From Lachnospiraceae bacterium (GTDB taxonomy: Bacteria; Bacillota; Clostridia; Lachnospirales; Lachnospiraceae): a stretch of DNA of 64,000 nucleotides. Shown piece after piece: positions 15,449 to 26,200 of this stretch (position 1 is the stretch's first letter; each line of letters opens with the position of its first letter). The position numbers and the translations under genes are program-made. The notes under the pieces are model-generated. The model did no database searches. It saw only the letters and a list, made by a program, of their open reading frames with translations, and had not been told where the DNA came from. The DNA lies in contig JAIKZD010000032.1 in the NCBI GenBank assembly GCA_024682555.1, forward strand, positions 25,325-89,324, in the 5' to 3' direction.

Positions 15449-18265
15449 ATGGCAATACAGAAACAGACAGGATTGATCATATCAAGATCGGGTAACGATG
15501 TAACGCTTGAATGGAAACCGGGGCAGGCTTATGACTCCCAGGAGGCATACTGGAATGTCCAGGGGAATAAAGTCATTACCACATTATCGGGGGATGCTGC
15601 GAGCATTACATACACTATTCCACTTCAGGACTATTATCCGAATACAAAAACAAAGCTGCCATCTGTGCAGATATATGTAAGGGGTTGTATTGATGGCAAA
15701 TATAGTGCATGGGCATCCGCAACATATAAATTTCTTGTACCGAACAAACCGGTTGCAGTAAATGAAAGCCTGGTGTTTTCATGGGATGTTAATGATGATT
15801 ATATCGTTGGCAAGGGAGATCCGTACATTTGTGATGTTGAATATCAGCGGGTCAACTCAACATCGGGAACTGAAAAAAAGGTTCAATGGCAAAACGGCGG
15901 ATCCTCAAGTAATTTTGAAGATGTAACGGGACAGTCGAAATCCGGGACTCTGGCCTTTACTGAAACACCAAATATTGAATGGTTCCGTGTATGTGCCAGA
16001 GGGCTGAATGGTCAGAGCGCATGGGCATATGCCTGTCATATTGTTGGAGTTCCGTTTCAGGCAACCGGTGTCAGCGGTACGCTGTCCGGAACCAATATAA
16101 CGGCAAAATGGACTCCGAAATCATCACCGGAAAAGCCGATCGAATATCAATACGTACAGTATTGTTTTGCTACACCGACAAGCGAGGATGCAAAGGGAAT
16201 TCCGATATGTCCGGACGGTGTGACCTGGATAACGGCAGTAGACCATATAATTCCGACAGCTAAAACGCAATCGTTTTCCATGGGTCAGCGTCCGCCTGTT
16301 GATAAATGTGTATGGATCAGGATTGGAACAACATGGAAGAATGACACGATCCAGTCAGATCCGGTCTATGTCGGCAGCGGGCTATTGGTGTCACCCACTA
16401 TAGTAAGTATCACGGTTGATGAGATTGCCAGGAATACAGTGATTGTTTTGTCTGATAACTCGACTGTCAGCCTGACCAAAATAGCGGTCATTAATTCAAC
16501 CAATAAGATACTTGCAACGGCCGCACACGGTACCACAACCATAACGGTTAATGAAATACCCACTCAGGAAGCACAGATCGGTATAAAAGTTTATCAGGGA
16601 GCGTCTGCGGTTAAGCCGAATATGTATTCTGATAATGTATTCAGTACAGCGGGGGATGTACCTCTTGCACCTACAAATGTAGTGGCAGTGGCGACCGAAA
16701 AAAACGGGGTCGTCTCACTGTCCTGGGATATTCCCTGGACAGATGCAACAGGAGCAGAGGTGTCATGGGCAGATCATGATGATGCATGGATGAGCACGGA
16801 AGGCCCAAAGACATTTGCGATTGATCAAAGGGCAACTGAATGGAATATCGCAGGCCTTGTATCGGGTGTGGTCTATTATTTCAGGGTAAGATTGAAAGAC
16901 GCGGGAAATGTTTATTCGCCATATTCAGCAATGGCCACCCTGTCATTCGCATCGGCTCCGGGTAAACCGACTCTCACGGCTTCAGCTGTGGCGGTTCAGC
17001 CGGGAGAAGCATTCCAGGTAGCCTGGACGTATGAGACCACAGATACCACAGAGCAGGCACTGGCGATAATATATGACAACGGTGTCGAGCTGGCAAGAGT
17101 TGAAAACAATTCTCAGCGCATGAGCGTAGCTCCTGCATGGCTGTTTGGTTCAACTCATTCATTAACGGTACAGACAACATCTGCATCCGGATGTATTTCG
17201 GCCATGTCCGATCCGGTCGTGATCAATGTTGCGGCAGCTCCGGTCATATCACCGATAGATGCTGCTATAACATCGGGAATCACAGACGGTGTTTTGACGG
17301 AAATGCCGATCATAATGACTGTAACAGGTGCAGGTGAAGGTGGTCAGACCATTATAAAGATCGAACGTTTGAAAGATTATTTTGTTGAAAGACCGGATGG
17401 CTCCGTCACAGAAGGATATGACGGAGAGACGATATATGCGGTAGCTTATGGCGGCGACGGAGAGCTTGTTATTAATCCCGAGGATCTGGTGGGGTCGTTT
17501 GATGATGGCGGAGAATACAGACTTACCGGAATAGTTCAGGATTCAATCGGGCAGAGTGCATCATCATTCCTTGATTTTTACGTAAATTGGGATCATCAGG
17601 CAGAAGCTCCGGGCGCAACTGTCATAGTGGATGAGACAGAGTTAATTGCGAAGATACAGGCGATCGCTCCGGCATCTTATGAAGCGGGGGATGTAGTTGA
17701 TATATACAGATTATCGGCAGACGCTCCGGAGCTTATAGTTGAAGGCGGATCCTTCGGAAATACATATGTTGATCCGTATCCTGCATCGGGCGGTGGTTAC
17801 AGATTTGTAGACCGAACAGCAAACGGGGATTATATAAGCGACGCGGGCGTGGCATGGACTGACCGGGAGTGTGATCTGATACTTAACGAGGTCATAATAG
17901 ATTTTAACAATAACAGGTTAGCGTTACCGTATAACCTGAGGCTTGCTAATGACTGGATCAAGGATTTTGAGGAAACCAGATATCTTAATGGCCATATCGC
18001 AGGTGACTGGAATGCCGGGGTATCGAGATCCATATCCATCAACACTGATATTCCAAGGGATGATAATGAAAACATAATGATGAGGGAATTATCGAATTAT
18101 GCGGGGATATGTCATGTAAGGACCCCTGATGGTTCGAGTTTTGCGGCAGATATACAGGTATCGGAGCAGAGCTCATTTGATTCATATATCAGAAATTATG
18201 CCCTTAAGATCACAAGAGTCGATCCTGAAGGATTTGAAGGTGTAGACGAGGATAATTATGGTTAA
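15449..18265 (+). CDS. Phage tail protein with fibronectin type III-like domains
   Basis: Repeated FN3-like 'PLAPTNVVAVATEKNGVVSLSWDIPW...YYFRVRLKDAGNVYSPYS'. Confidence 0.75.
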   Translation: MAIQKQTGLIISRSGNDVTLEWKPGQAYDSQEAYWNVQGNKVITTLSGDAASITYTIPLQDYYPNTKTKLPSVQIYVRGCIDGKYSAWASATYKFLVPNKPVAVNESLVFSWDVNDDYIVGKGDPYICDVEYQRVNSTSGTEKKVQWQNGGSSSNFEDVTGQSKSGTLAFTETPNIEWFRVCARGLNGQSAWAYACHIVGVPFQATGVSGTLSGTNITAKWTPKSSPEKPIEYQYVQYCFATPTSEDAKGIPICPDGVTWITAVDHIIPTAKTQSFSMGQRPPVDKCVWIRIGTTWKNDTIQSDPVYVGSGLLVSPTIVSITVDEIARNTVIVLSDNSTVSLTKIAVINSTNKILATAAHGTTTITVNEIPTQEAQIGIKVYQGASAVKPNMYSDNVFSTAGDVPLAPTNVVAVATEKNGVVSLSWDIPWTDATGAEVSWADHDDAWMSTEGPKTFAIDQRATEWNIAGLVSGVVYYFRVRLKDAGNVYSPYSAMATLSFASAPGKPTLTASAVAVQPGEAFQVAWTYETTDTTEQALAIIYDNGVELARVENNSQRMSVAPAWLFGSTHSLTVQTTSASGCISAMSDPVVINVAAAPVISPIDAAITSGITDGVLTEMPIIMTVTGAGEGGQTIIKIERLKDYFVERPDGSVTEGYDGETIYAVAYGGDGELVINPEDLVGSFDDGGEYRLTGIVQDSIGQSASSFLDFYVNWDHQAEAPGATVIVDETELIAKIQAIAPASYEAGDVVDIYRLSADAPELIVEGGSFGNTYVDPYPASGGGYRFVDRTANGDYISDAGVAWTDRECDLILNEVIIDFNNNRLALPYNLRLANDWIKDFEETRYLNGHIAGDWNAGVSRSISINTDIPRDDNENIMMRELSNYAGICHVRTPDGSSFAADIQVSEQSSFDSYIRNYALKITRVDPEGFEGVDEDNYG

Positions 18266-19262
18266 TTGGAAAAATGGTTTTTCAGCAGCTTATTATGCGG
18301 CAAGAATAGATCCGAGGACCTGGACGGATACGGATGAGATCCCGATTATATCAGGGTCGATATCTCGCAAGGCAGACTCTGATTTAATAGAAAGTGCGGA
18401 TATCACGATCAATGCTGACATAGGTCCGGAAGAATGGGTAAGGATATATCTGATAGCGGAGCAGAGCGGCACCAAACAGAGGGTGCCGCTTTTTACAGGG
18501 ATCGTGTCAAGTCCGTCAAGGGATATAAATGGGAGCTCAGAAACAAGGCGCTTAGATTGTTATTCAGTGCTAAAGGTAGCCGATGATATTTTACTGCCGT
18601 TGGGATGGTTCGCCCCGGCCAGAACAAGCGGAGGGGAACTGATGAAGATACTTTTGTCAGATCTTCCGTGTCCGGTGGAACTTGATGAAGGATCCCCGAC
18701 CATTATGTCGAGTTTTGTTGCCGGGGATTCTGATACAAAGCTGAGTGTCGCACAGGAAATAGCAAAGGCTATAAACTGGCAGATAAAGATCAATGGTGAC
18801 GGATCTGTTCGGATCTGTCCCAAACCGCTCACTATAAGCGGCACGTTTGACAATATTGAAAATGACATCATTGAGACTCAGGTTAAAGATGAACAGGATA
18901 TTTTCAGTGTTCCGAATGTACTCAGGGTGACTTTGGACGGGTCAGCAGCAACGGCAAGGGATGATGATCCTGATTCGGTATTTTCGACTGTGAACAGAGG
19001 TCGTGAAGTATGGATGCAGGAAGAAGCAAAGCTTGCGGCAGGCGAAAGCCTTGGCGAATATGCCTTCAGGAGGCTGAAGGAATTGCAGAGTCCGGCTAGG
19101 AAGATAGATTACACGAGACGGTTTCAACCTGATGTTAATGTCAATGATTTGGTATCCATAGTGTATCCGAAACAGGCCATCGGAGATGTGTTCAGGGTAA
19201 CAGCCCAGAGCATAACGTTATCACATGGAGCAAGAGTAAAAGAAGAGGTAATAAATGAGTAG
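18258..19262 (+). CDS. Tail hub/baseplate protein
   Basis: Position; 'RVPLFTGIVSSPSRDINGSSETRRLDCYSVLKVADD' resembles siphophage hub segments. Confidence 0.6.
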   Translation: MVNWKNGFSAAYYAARIDPRTWTDTDEIPIISGSISRKADSDLIESADITINADIGPEEWVRIYLIAEQSGTKQRVPLFTGIVSSPSRDINGSSETRRLDCYSVLKVADDILLPLGWFAPARTSGGELMKILLSDLPCPVELDEGSPTIMSSFVAGDSDTKLSVAQEIAKAINWQIKINGDGSVRICPKPLTISGTFDNIENDIIETQVKDEQDIFSVPNVLRVTLDGSAATARDDDPDSVFSTVNRGREVWMQEEAKLAAGESLGEYAFRRLKELQSPARKIDYTRRFQPDVNVNDLVSIVYPKQAIGDVFRVTAQSITLSHGARVKEEVINE

Positions 19263-20478
19263 TCAGCAGGAACTGATCAACGCAATAAATGCTATATCCG
19301 GGAAAAAGAATACTTCATTCGATACACCTGCGACAGTTATAAGAGTTGAAGGTGATACCGTCTGGGTGCATATAGATGGCGGAGCGGATGAAACCCCTGT
19401 CCAGAAGACTATTAACTGTGAGCAAGGCGAGACCGTGCAGGTCAGGATCAGTAATGGTTCAGCGTTTCTTGTCGGAAATGCTTCAGCTCCTCCGACAGAT
19501 GACAAGACGGCGAATGTGGCTCATTTTGTGGCGGAACAGGCGGACGAAAAAGCAACGGAAGCCATCAAGAGTGTTGGTGCTATTGCGCAGACGGTTGAGG
19601 GCAAGGTTGATTCAGGCGATTCGAATATTACCGATATATCTTCGACGATGTATCAAGACGCTTATGGAGTCAATATATATAACGATACGCTCATGGTCGG
19701 AGATAGCTATGCTCATATAGACGGCGACTCGTTTGATATAAAGCAGGCGACGACGGCAGGGCAGATTGATAATACAAACGATCCTGTTGTTGCGAGTTTC
19801 GGTGCAAATGAGTCTTTTATCCAATCAACAGAAGGCGCGGATGAGACTAGACTGGTAATGGCATCCGACAAGATGATGATTCAAAAGAAAATTCAAAACG
19901 GCTTAAATGTCGATTGGAATGGATGGAAAATAGACAAAGACAAAATAGGAACGACAGGATATCTCGATTCTTATCGCATCCAACTGGAAAAAAATATACC
20001 CCGAATATTTTTAGGTCCTGCTAATACATCGCAAAACAGAAGTACCATGAATATATATAGCAGTTGGATTGAATCATATAATTATGATCCTGATGAAGAA
20101 TGGTCTAAACGTGCTTCATACAGTTCGGCTAGAATAGGATTAGAAAAATATTCAAACTCTGAACTAGTAGAATATGTGATGTTAGAGGATGGAGATATAA
20201 AAATTACGGGCGATGTTTATGCTTATGGGGAGATAAGTGCGGCGGGCTGGGGGAGGTTATATAAAAAAACCCCGACAGTTCTCTCTAGTCCCACAATATC
20301 CGCCTCGGCCACTTCATATACGTTTACGGATGATGCGATTACGGCAGATTCGGTCATTGACATATACGATTCGATTTTTAGTTTCAACGCAACAAATGCT
20401 GTTGTGGTCGATGGGAGCTGCACGATCACATTCCCGGCGCAGAGCGCAGCTCATAAAATCAAGTTATTTGTTTACTAA
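19255..20478 (+). CDS. Baseplate spike/tail fiber-like protein
   Basis: N-terminal OB-like segment then coiled and fibrous regions; position. Confidence 0.6.
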   Translation: MSSQQELINAINAISGKKNTSFDTPATVIRVEGDTVWVHIDGGADETPVQKTINCEQGETVQVRISNGSAFLVGNASAPPTDDKTANVAHFVAEQADEKATEAIKSVGAIAQTVEGKVDSGDSNITDISSTMYQDAYGVNIYNDTLMVGDSYAHIDGDSFDIKQATTAGQIDNTNDPVVASFGANESFIQSTEGADETRLVMASDKMMIQKKIQNGLNVDWNGWKIDKDKIGTTGYLDSYRIQLEKNIPRIFLGPANTSQNRSTMNIYSSWIESYNYDPDEEWSKRASYSSARIGLEKYSNSELVEYVMLEDGDIKITGDVYAYGEISAAGWGRLYKKTPTVLSSPTISASATSYTFTDDAITADSVIDIYDSIFSFNATNAVVVDGSCTITFPAQSAAHKIKLFVY

Positions 20479-20493
20479 TGAAGGGAGGACAAC

Positions 20494-20586
20494 ATGGAAC
20501 AGAAGTTTTTTGTGGCAAGGGCATACCGATACAAGGACAGCGGCTCATGGGAGTATAAAAATGAAGAAGAAAGCGAGGCAGAATAA
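20494..20586 (+). CDS. 30-aa small phage ORF
   Basis: MEQKFFVARAYRYKDSGSWEYKNEEESEAE; SD gggagga; TAATG coupling to next ORF. Confidence 0.45.
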   Translation: MEQKFFVARAYRYKDSGSWEYKNEEESEAE

Positions 20587-20987
20587 TGGCTTTTTTTAGA
20601 GCGACGATAGGTAATGGAGGCGGTGGCCAGATGGTTGAGACCGTACTTTGGACCAACAACAATCCATCTCCTGCAACTGGATTTGCGGCCCAGGCTGCGC
20701 CTTTATCAGATGACATAAATAATTATGATTTTATTTGTGTGGAATATGCAAGGGTATACAGTGCTCTTTCTGATAAGGCAAAAGTATATTGGAAAGTAAG
20801 TGATTATAAATCGTTCCGCAATGCATCGGGTATATGTGGTGCTATTACTCTACATAATCAGCACAGGAATTTCTATTATGACAATGATACTCAGGCTCAC
20901 TTCGCACACAATTACGTGGTAAATGGAACACAAACGGTGAATCAATTCAACATTCCGTTATGTATTTATGGTTGTAAAGTTTCATAA
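20586..20987 (+). CDS. Phage tail tip/receptor-binding region protein
   Basis: Position; Gly-rich N-terminus and aromatic beta-like sequence. Confidence 0.4.
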   Translation: MAFFRATIGNGGGGQMVETVLWTNNNPSPATGFAAQAAPLSDDINNYDFICVEYARVYSALSDKAKVYWKVSDYKSFRNASGICGAITLHNQHRNFYYDNDTQAHFAHNYVVNGTQTVNQFNIPLCIYGCKVS

Positions 20988-21001
20988 GGGAGGTGATTAA
21001 C

Positions 21002-21337
21002 TTGGAGACTTTTGTAGCAATAGTATCAGTTATAGTTCCTTCGGTGATCACTCTGATAGGGTGCATGATAAACAATAATGTCACACGAACTAAGGAACAG
21101 CATCAGATTGAGATGCAAATAGCTGCGGTAAATGCGAAGATAGAGATGCAGATAGCTGCGGTAAATGCGAACTACGATAAAAGCACAGCTCTTATACGGG
21201 CTAACATAGAAGAACTTTCGGACAAGGTGAACAAGCACAATAACGTTATCGAAAGAACGTATAAGTGTGAGGATCGCCTGAACATCGTTGAACACGATAT
21301 CAGGGATATCAGGAAGGACATTGATGATGGGAAGTGA
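21002..21337 (+). CDS. Membrane-anchored coiled-coil phage protein
   Basis: N-terminal TM then coiled coil with tandem 11-aa repeat; TTG start placed after SD gggaggtga. Confidence 0.55.
   Translation: METFVAIVSVIVPSVITLIGCMINNNVTRTKEQHQIEMQIAAVNAKIEMQIAAVNANYDKSTALIRANIEELSDKVNKHNNVIERTYKCEDRLNIVEHDIRDIRKDIDDGK
21107..21172 (+). repeat. Tandem 33-bp in-frame duplication (IEMQIAAVNAK/N)
   Basis: Two adjacent near-identical 33-bp units inside the CDS. Confidence 0.85.
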
Positions 21338-21431
21338 ATTGTGGTACCTGTTTGTTTCGACTTTTGTGATCATGGGGCTTTGTGATATAGCCCTTTTTTT
21401 AGTTGAGTATCTGGGTGAGAAAGGAGATTGA
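21324..21431 (+). CDS. 35-aa single-span membrane protein in lysis region (not in ORF track)
   Basis: MMGSELWYLFVSTFVIMGLCDIALFLVEYLGEKGD; overlaps upstream ORF end. Confidence 0.5.
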   Translation: MMGSELWYLFVSTFVIMGLCDIALFLVEYLGEKGD

Positions 21432-21432
21432 A

Positions 21433-21663
21433 ATGGAAAAATTTAAAAGCAGAAAATTTTTAATGTGTCTGGCAGCAGCTTTGGCATCGATCGGGGCAAG
21501 CATCGCAGGGCTGGCCACGGCAAATGAGAAGGTAGCCACGGTCGGAATAGTATGTACCATTATTTCATCCGCAATTTATGCCTTCTGTGAAGCATGGGTG
21601 GATTCTTCCAGTGCAAAAGCGAACACCACACATATAGAAAGCACCACAAAGAGTGAGGGTTAA
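21433..21663 (+). CDS. Holin-like protein
   Basis: Two hydrophobic segments, position directly before endolysin. Confidence 0.65.
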   Translation: MEKFKSRKFLMCLAAALASIGASIAGLATANEKVATVGIVCTIISSAIYAFCEAWVDSSSAKANTTHIESTTKSEG

Positions 21664-21666
21664 CAT

Positions 21667-22383
21667 ATGGCAACACAGTTAGAGCAGGTGGCTTTCATCA
21701 AAGAGATTGCTCCTCATGCTCAGATGGGTTACAAAACGATCGGAAAGGTTCTTCCCTCCGTCTGCATAGGCATGGCTTGTGTAGAATCAGGCTATGGTAC
21801 TTCCAAGACTATGAGGAATCATAATGCTTTTTTCGGCCAGAAGGTCGGATCCGGGAAGACGGCAACAAAATATTGGCAGGGAGCCTTTTATACCTCCAAA
21901 ACAAAGGAGGAATATACTGTAGGAACACATACGGTCATCACTTCTGCTTTCAGGGCGTATCCGTCAATGCAGATGTCAGTATTCAATTATTATGAGCTTC
22001 TGAATACATCTCTGTATAAAAGGGTGCAGGCAAATGTACCATATTCCATGCAGATGCAACAGATAAAGCTTTGTGGATATATGACAAGCTCCACGGAAGT
22101 GAATTCCGTAGTAAAGATCATAGAGAGATTTGGCCTGACCCGGTATGATCATGATCAGGTTGTTCCGGCATTGCTTCCGACATATCCGGAAATCAGGTTT
22201 GGATCCACAGGTCCATATGTCATAGCCTGGCAGACTTATCTCAACCTGCATGGAGCATATCTGACTGTAGATGGAATATTCGGATCAAAAACACTTGATG
22301 CCGTCAAAAAATGGGAAACGAAACAGGGCTTCTATCCGGATGGTATCATCTCAACCGAGGAATGGAAGATTGCTGCGGCATAG
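21667..22383 (+). CDS. Endolysin: glucosaminidase domain + peptidoglycan-binding domain
   Basis: 'CIGMACVESGYGTSKTMRNHNAFFGQK' and 'GSTGPYVIAWQTYLNLHGAYLTVDGIFGSKTLDAVKKWETKQG'. Confidence 0.9.
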   Translation: MATQLEQVAFIKEIAPHAQMGYKTIGKVLPSVCIGMACVESGYGTSKTMRNHNAFFGQKVGSGKTATKYWQGAFYTSKTKEEYTVGTHTVITSAFRAYPSMQMSVFNYYELLNTSLYKRVQANVPYSMQMQQIKLCGYMTSSTEVNSVVKIIERFGLTRYDHDQVVPALLPTYPEIRFGSTGPYVIAWQTYLNLHGAYLTVDGIFGSKTLDAVKKWETKQGFYPDGIISTEEWKIAAA

Positions 22384-22459
22384 ACTTTTTTTCTTTTTTT
22401 TTCCGTGCCCCTGCCCGTGCCCTGACCGCGGAAAACCGCATATTTACTGCAAACGTATA

Positions 22460-22505
22460 GTGACTTTTAATCAAGTTGTCGCGGGTTCGATTCCCGCGTG
22501 TCTCA
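22460..22505 (+). tRNA. 3' fragment of tRNA-Lys(TTT) (prophage attachment site remnant)
   Basis: GTGACTTTTAATCAAGTTGTCGCGGGTTCGATTCCCGCGTGTCTCA matches anticodon arm, variable loop, T arm and acceptor 3' strand; no 5' half upstream. Confidence 0.75.
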
Positions 22506-22508
22506 CGA

Positions 22509-22634
22509 ATCAGAAAACCCCGCAAATATGATACCGAATTTTTTGCAGAATGCTTCGCAAATAGTCAGCTCGGCGAGCCGAACGTTTTAGGGCAAGCAAT
22601 GAACCAATGGTTGGAAAGCAGAGGGTATCAATGA
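22509..22634 (+). pseudogene. C-terminal fragment of a MuF-type phage protein
   Basis: Frame reads ...DTEFFAECFANSQLGEPNVLGQAMNQWLESRGYQ*, abutting the tRNA fragment. Confidence 0.6.
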
Positions 22635-22813
22635 ATAAGCCGTATTTTATGACAAACAAGTCATGGTATGTAACAATACCGCCAAAGAAAAGAATACCAG
22701 AGCACCCCGATATCGATATAGCACTAACAAGAAAAGCCGAAGATGACATATACCTTGGCGAAGGGGAATGTATAAGGCTGAAACAAATATATGACACAAT
22801 AGACGAAGGATAA
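22631..22813 (+). CDS. Small phage protein coupled to MuF fragment (candidate immunity/partner)
   Basis: MNKPYFMTNKSWYVTIPPKK...; ATGA overlap with upstream fragment stop. Confidence 0.55.
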   Translation: MNKPYFMTNKSWYVTIPPKKRIPEHPDIDIALTRKAEDDIYLGEGECIRLKQIYDTIDEG

Positions 22814-22844
22814 AGCATCGGAGCCCCCGGTGCTTTTATTATGC
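22812..22844 (+). repeat. Hairpin repeat, copy 2
   Basis: AAAGCATCGGAGCCCCCGGTGCTTTTATTATGC; 32/33 identical to 6083-6115. Confidence 0.8.
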
Positions 22845-22863
22845 AAAAAAGGAGAAGAATAAC

Positions 22864-23070
22864 ATGAGATGTGCATTAAGTTTTGAAGAAAACAATGAAA
22901 TAAGCCGTTACCGGCTTTCAGGGATTTGGGGTGTCAAACTTCCGAATATGTCAGAAAATACGGGGTTTAACGGTTCATACTTACATAGTTATCGGTTTCG
23001 GATCAAAAGGCTCAGACCAGAAAAACGTGGTTTTGAGGCTTGTATACTTTTAGTATGTACAGGATTTTAA
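22864..23070 (+). pseudogene. Truncated MRCALS-type phage gene
   Basis: MRCALSFEENNE matches the start of the 6409 ORF, then diverges into unrelated sequence. Confidence 0.5.
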
Positions 23071-23091
23071 AAGCCCATGGTATAATATCAT
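23040..23091 (+). promoter_or_regulatory. Left copy of 52-bp promoter-like repeat flanking giant gene
   Basis: 40/52 gap-free match to 29717-29768; both contain TTGTATACTTTTAG and GTATAAT. Confidence 0.6.
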
Positions 23092-23204
23092 AAGGCCCGG
23101 TATGCAGGCAGGGAAAAAAGATGCGGTCCGGTCCGGTTTTGAATGTAATGAAGTTGCGATTTTTCAGGGAGTGTTAGCACCAGACGATAACAGGAGGACA
23201 CGGA

Positions 23205-26200
23205 ATGACCGGATTTATAAATACAATGAAACGCCTTTTGGCAGGGATCCTTACGGCGGGACTTATCGTTACAGCTTTGCCTGGCGAGGCTCCTGCGTCA
23301 GAATTAAATACGGCGGGCAGTATAGATGCCGGCACGGGATCGGAGATCTCGGATCCCGGGACGGTTATGCTTGACGCTTCGGGAAAAAGCGCTGATGAAT
23401 CCGGCGTTGAAGCGGTATATAGCGATACAGCAGCAAATAGCAATGAAGTAGCAAATCGCGATGATGTGACAGAGAAAGCAGCAGAAGATAACGATGCCGA
23501 AACACCATCCGGTTCAGGAGATGTTTTGGAGCCTTTGGATGGATCCGAGACCGGACTGACGCAGGATACGGATGAGCCGGAAACAGATGAAACGGAAGCC
23601 GCTGAGTCCGCTGAGTCTGAAGCAACAGAGGCGAGCGATCCCGACAGCCTTGCGGGACTCGGCTACAAGATCGTTGTTATACAGAAGACATATAATGATA
23701 CCAACGAATTTACGCCGGGTAATAAAATGCTGCTGACCGGTGAGAACGAATATACCGTTACCGGTGATTTTTCCTTTACAGTCAGGTGCAATACCAATGA
23801 TAACTTTTACAAACCCTATGTTACTCTCAGTCCGTTTGTTCTCGACGGCTCAAAGTCTGAAGACGGGGCGAAGGGGACATATACCTATAATGTAACGGCA
23901 GAGATGCTTAAAAATGCCACCGATGCAGAAAATGCCGATGATGACGGATATCATAAGGTACTTTTTATAGGACACGGCCGGTATGGATGTAAATATCTTG
24001 AATCTTCATTGTTTAAGAGCGTCTCGTTTGTATCCAGGGGTAAGTTAATGGAATATACAAACGGTCCCATCGAGATAGAAAGGGGCGGTCAGTTCAAGTA
24101 TTATGACGGCGATGATGTCTATATAACCGGTCTGTCGGGGGGAAATCCAAATACGGATTTTGTGGAAGTTTCGATCGGAAATAATCAAAAGCTCTATGGC
24201 GACCTTTTTCCAAATGAGACCGAAAACGGGGAGCTTTTCTGTCTTGGATCCCTTGCCAGCAGTTTTAATCTTGAAATAAAAGCAAAACCTCTTAAGGCAG
24301 GAGCCATTACCGCAAGAGGTACCGATTATTCTGATAACGATGTGGACGGCTGTAAGATAACCTGCCAGGTTTCACCCGTTGACGGCGGTAAGAATGTTAT
24401 CTGCAGGGAAAATGAAAGCGTCAGGGTGGAACTTAAACCAAGCAGCCCGTATTTCATAGAATCGTATTATATCAATAGCATGATCGCAAAGATCAGGGCA
24501 GGAAACGGGACACAGGAAGAGATCGCGCTTAATTATGACGAAAGCAAAAAAGTGTATTACTGTGTAGTTCCTTTTGAAAAGCTTGCAAAGGGGGCTGTCA
24601 GCGATACTCCTTCCGTTGAGATCAGTGTGTGTGTAAAAAAAGGTGACGCTTCCATACCTGTAAAGATCGTTGATGATAAGGGAAAGACTGTTCCCGGTGC
24701 AACGGTAACCTGGCAGAATAATGTGGATGCTTTAAAGCCGCTTGTAAACGGAAAGATATTATGTCCCGTTAACAATGATCTTTGTGTGGACGCATTACCT
24801 GCCGCGGGATACAGGATCGCCTCGATCAAAGCGTCGTTCAAAGGCGGAAAGACAGCAGAAGGCACTAACGATTATGGGACACACGGCAGGCTTAACCTTT
24901 TTCAGACGATGGGTTATGATCTGAAAGACTGTACCGGTATTACAGTAACGGTTTCGCGTAATGAAGGCACGGATGTTGCCATAAGCGGTGAACTCCTGGA
25001 ACGTAAGGAGGCTAACAACACTACTGACAAAAAAACTGAGCTGGATGCTTCGGAGCTTAAGGCAAAATACGGTCTTTCGGTCAAGGGACTTGACAGCAGC
25101 AATAAGGCAAGTGACAAGGAGCTTGTCCTGACCTTTAAGCTTGATGCCATAAAGGAATCTCTTGAAGGGATCGAGTGTGTTATCGGTAGACCGGATGATC
25201 CGGGTATGGCGGCTTACGGTTTTAAACCGGATCTTGAAGGAACGGAAAAGAAGAGCGGAAATACGGTCACGTATACATACAGGCTGAAGGCCGAAGATGT
25301 GATCAGGGCCTGGGACCAGGGCTGGGATATTGATATTAAGATAACAACTAGAAAAGAAATGCGGACGATCTGGATGGACAGGCGTGCGTTTTTCCATTCA
25401 TATACCAAAATTGAACTGAATAAAGACGGAACTAAGAAATCGGGCGACGAGATAAATCGTTATAATTTTTATTCCCGCTTTTTCCCGCGCAACGACACAT
25501 CATCAAAGCAGCTGTTTGTGGTCACCGGGATCAGCAATGCCACAGAGTATAAAGATCTGTATGATAATTATGAGATAGATAAGGTAATGCAGGGCGATAC
25601 CGTCCTTAAGCCGATGCAGGATTCATATAAATCATCCCCGGAAGTAAAAAAACCCGATATGAAGACAATGGTTTACTATGAGAGCCTTCCGGTCATGGAG
25701 GATGATATCATCACGGTCACCCTGAAACCGAAGGCTGTAACGGAAGATAAGACTTTTGATGTTACAGTCAACGGCAGTAACAGCACGTTCATGCCGGCTG
25801 ATAAGAGTATATTCTTTGATGAAGATAATGGGAAATGGACTGTCAGCAAGGATGCCTCAGCTGTCGCCTTTACTGTAACAACGAATGATACGGCAATCGT
25901 TCCGTATGCCGAACTGTGGACTATCGACAGTGAAAACGGGGAGCCCATAGCAAAAATAGATGATCTTACGGGCACATATAAATATGATAAGGATCATTCC
26001 AAAAGAATACTCACGGTAAATACCCTGGCTACTAAGCTTTCGGGGAGGGCTGTATTAATAAGGGAAACTGCCGCACCGGATAAGGTGATTTCAGTTTCAT
26101 ATGATCCCAAACATGTTACTAAACCGTGCTTTAGTATCGAAGGGGCAGAAGATTTCATCGAAGGGACATATTTAAATATGTCACATGACAACACCGTCAG

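Noticed and set aside
23102-23374. ORF MQAGKKDAVRSGFECNEV...
   Set aside because: Overlaps the leader and signal-peptide region of the giant gene in another frame; no SD.
24795-25397. Long minus-strand ORFs inside the giant gene (also 26181-27011)
   Set aside because: Antisense to a clearly coding 2143-aa frame; composition-driven.
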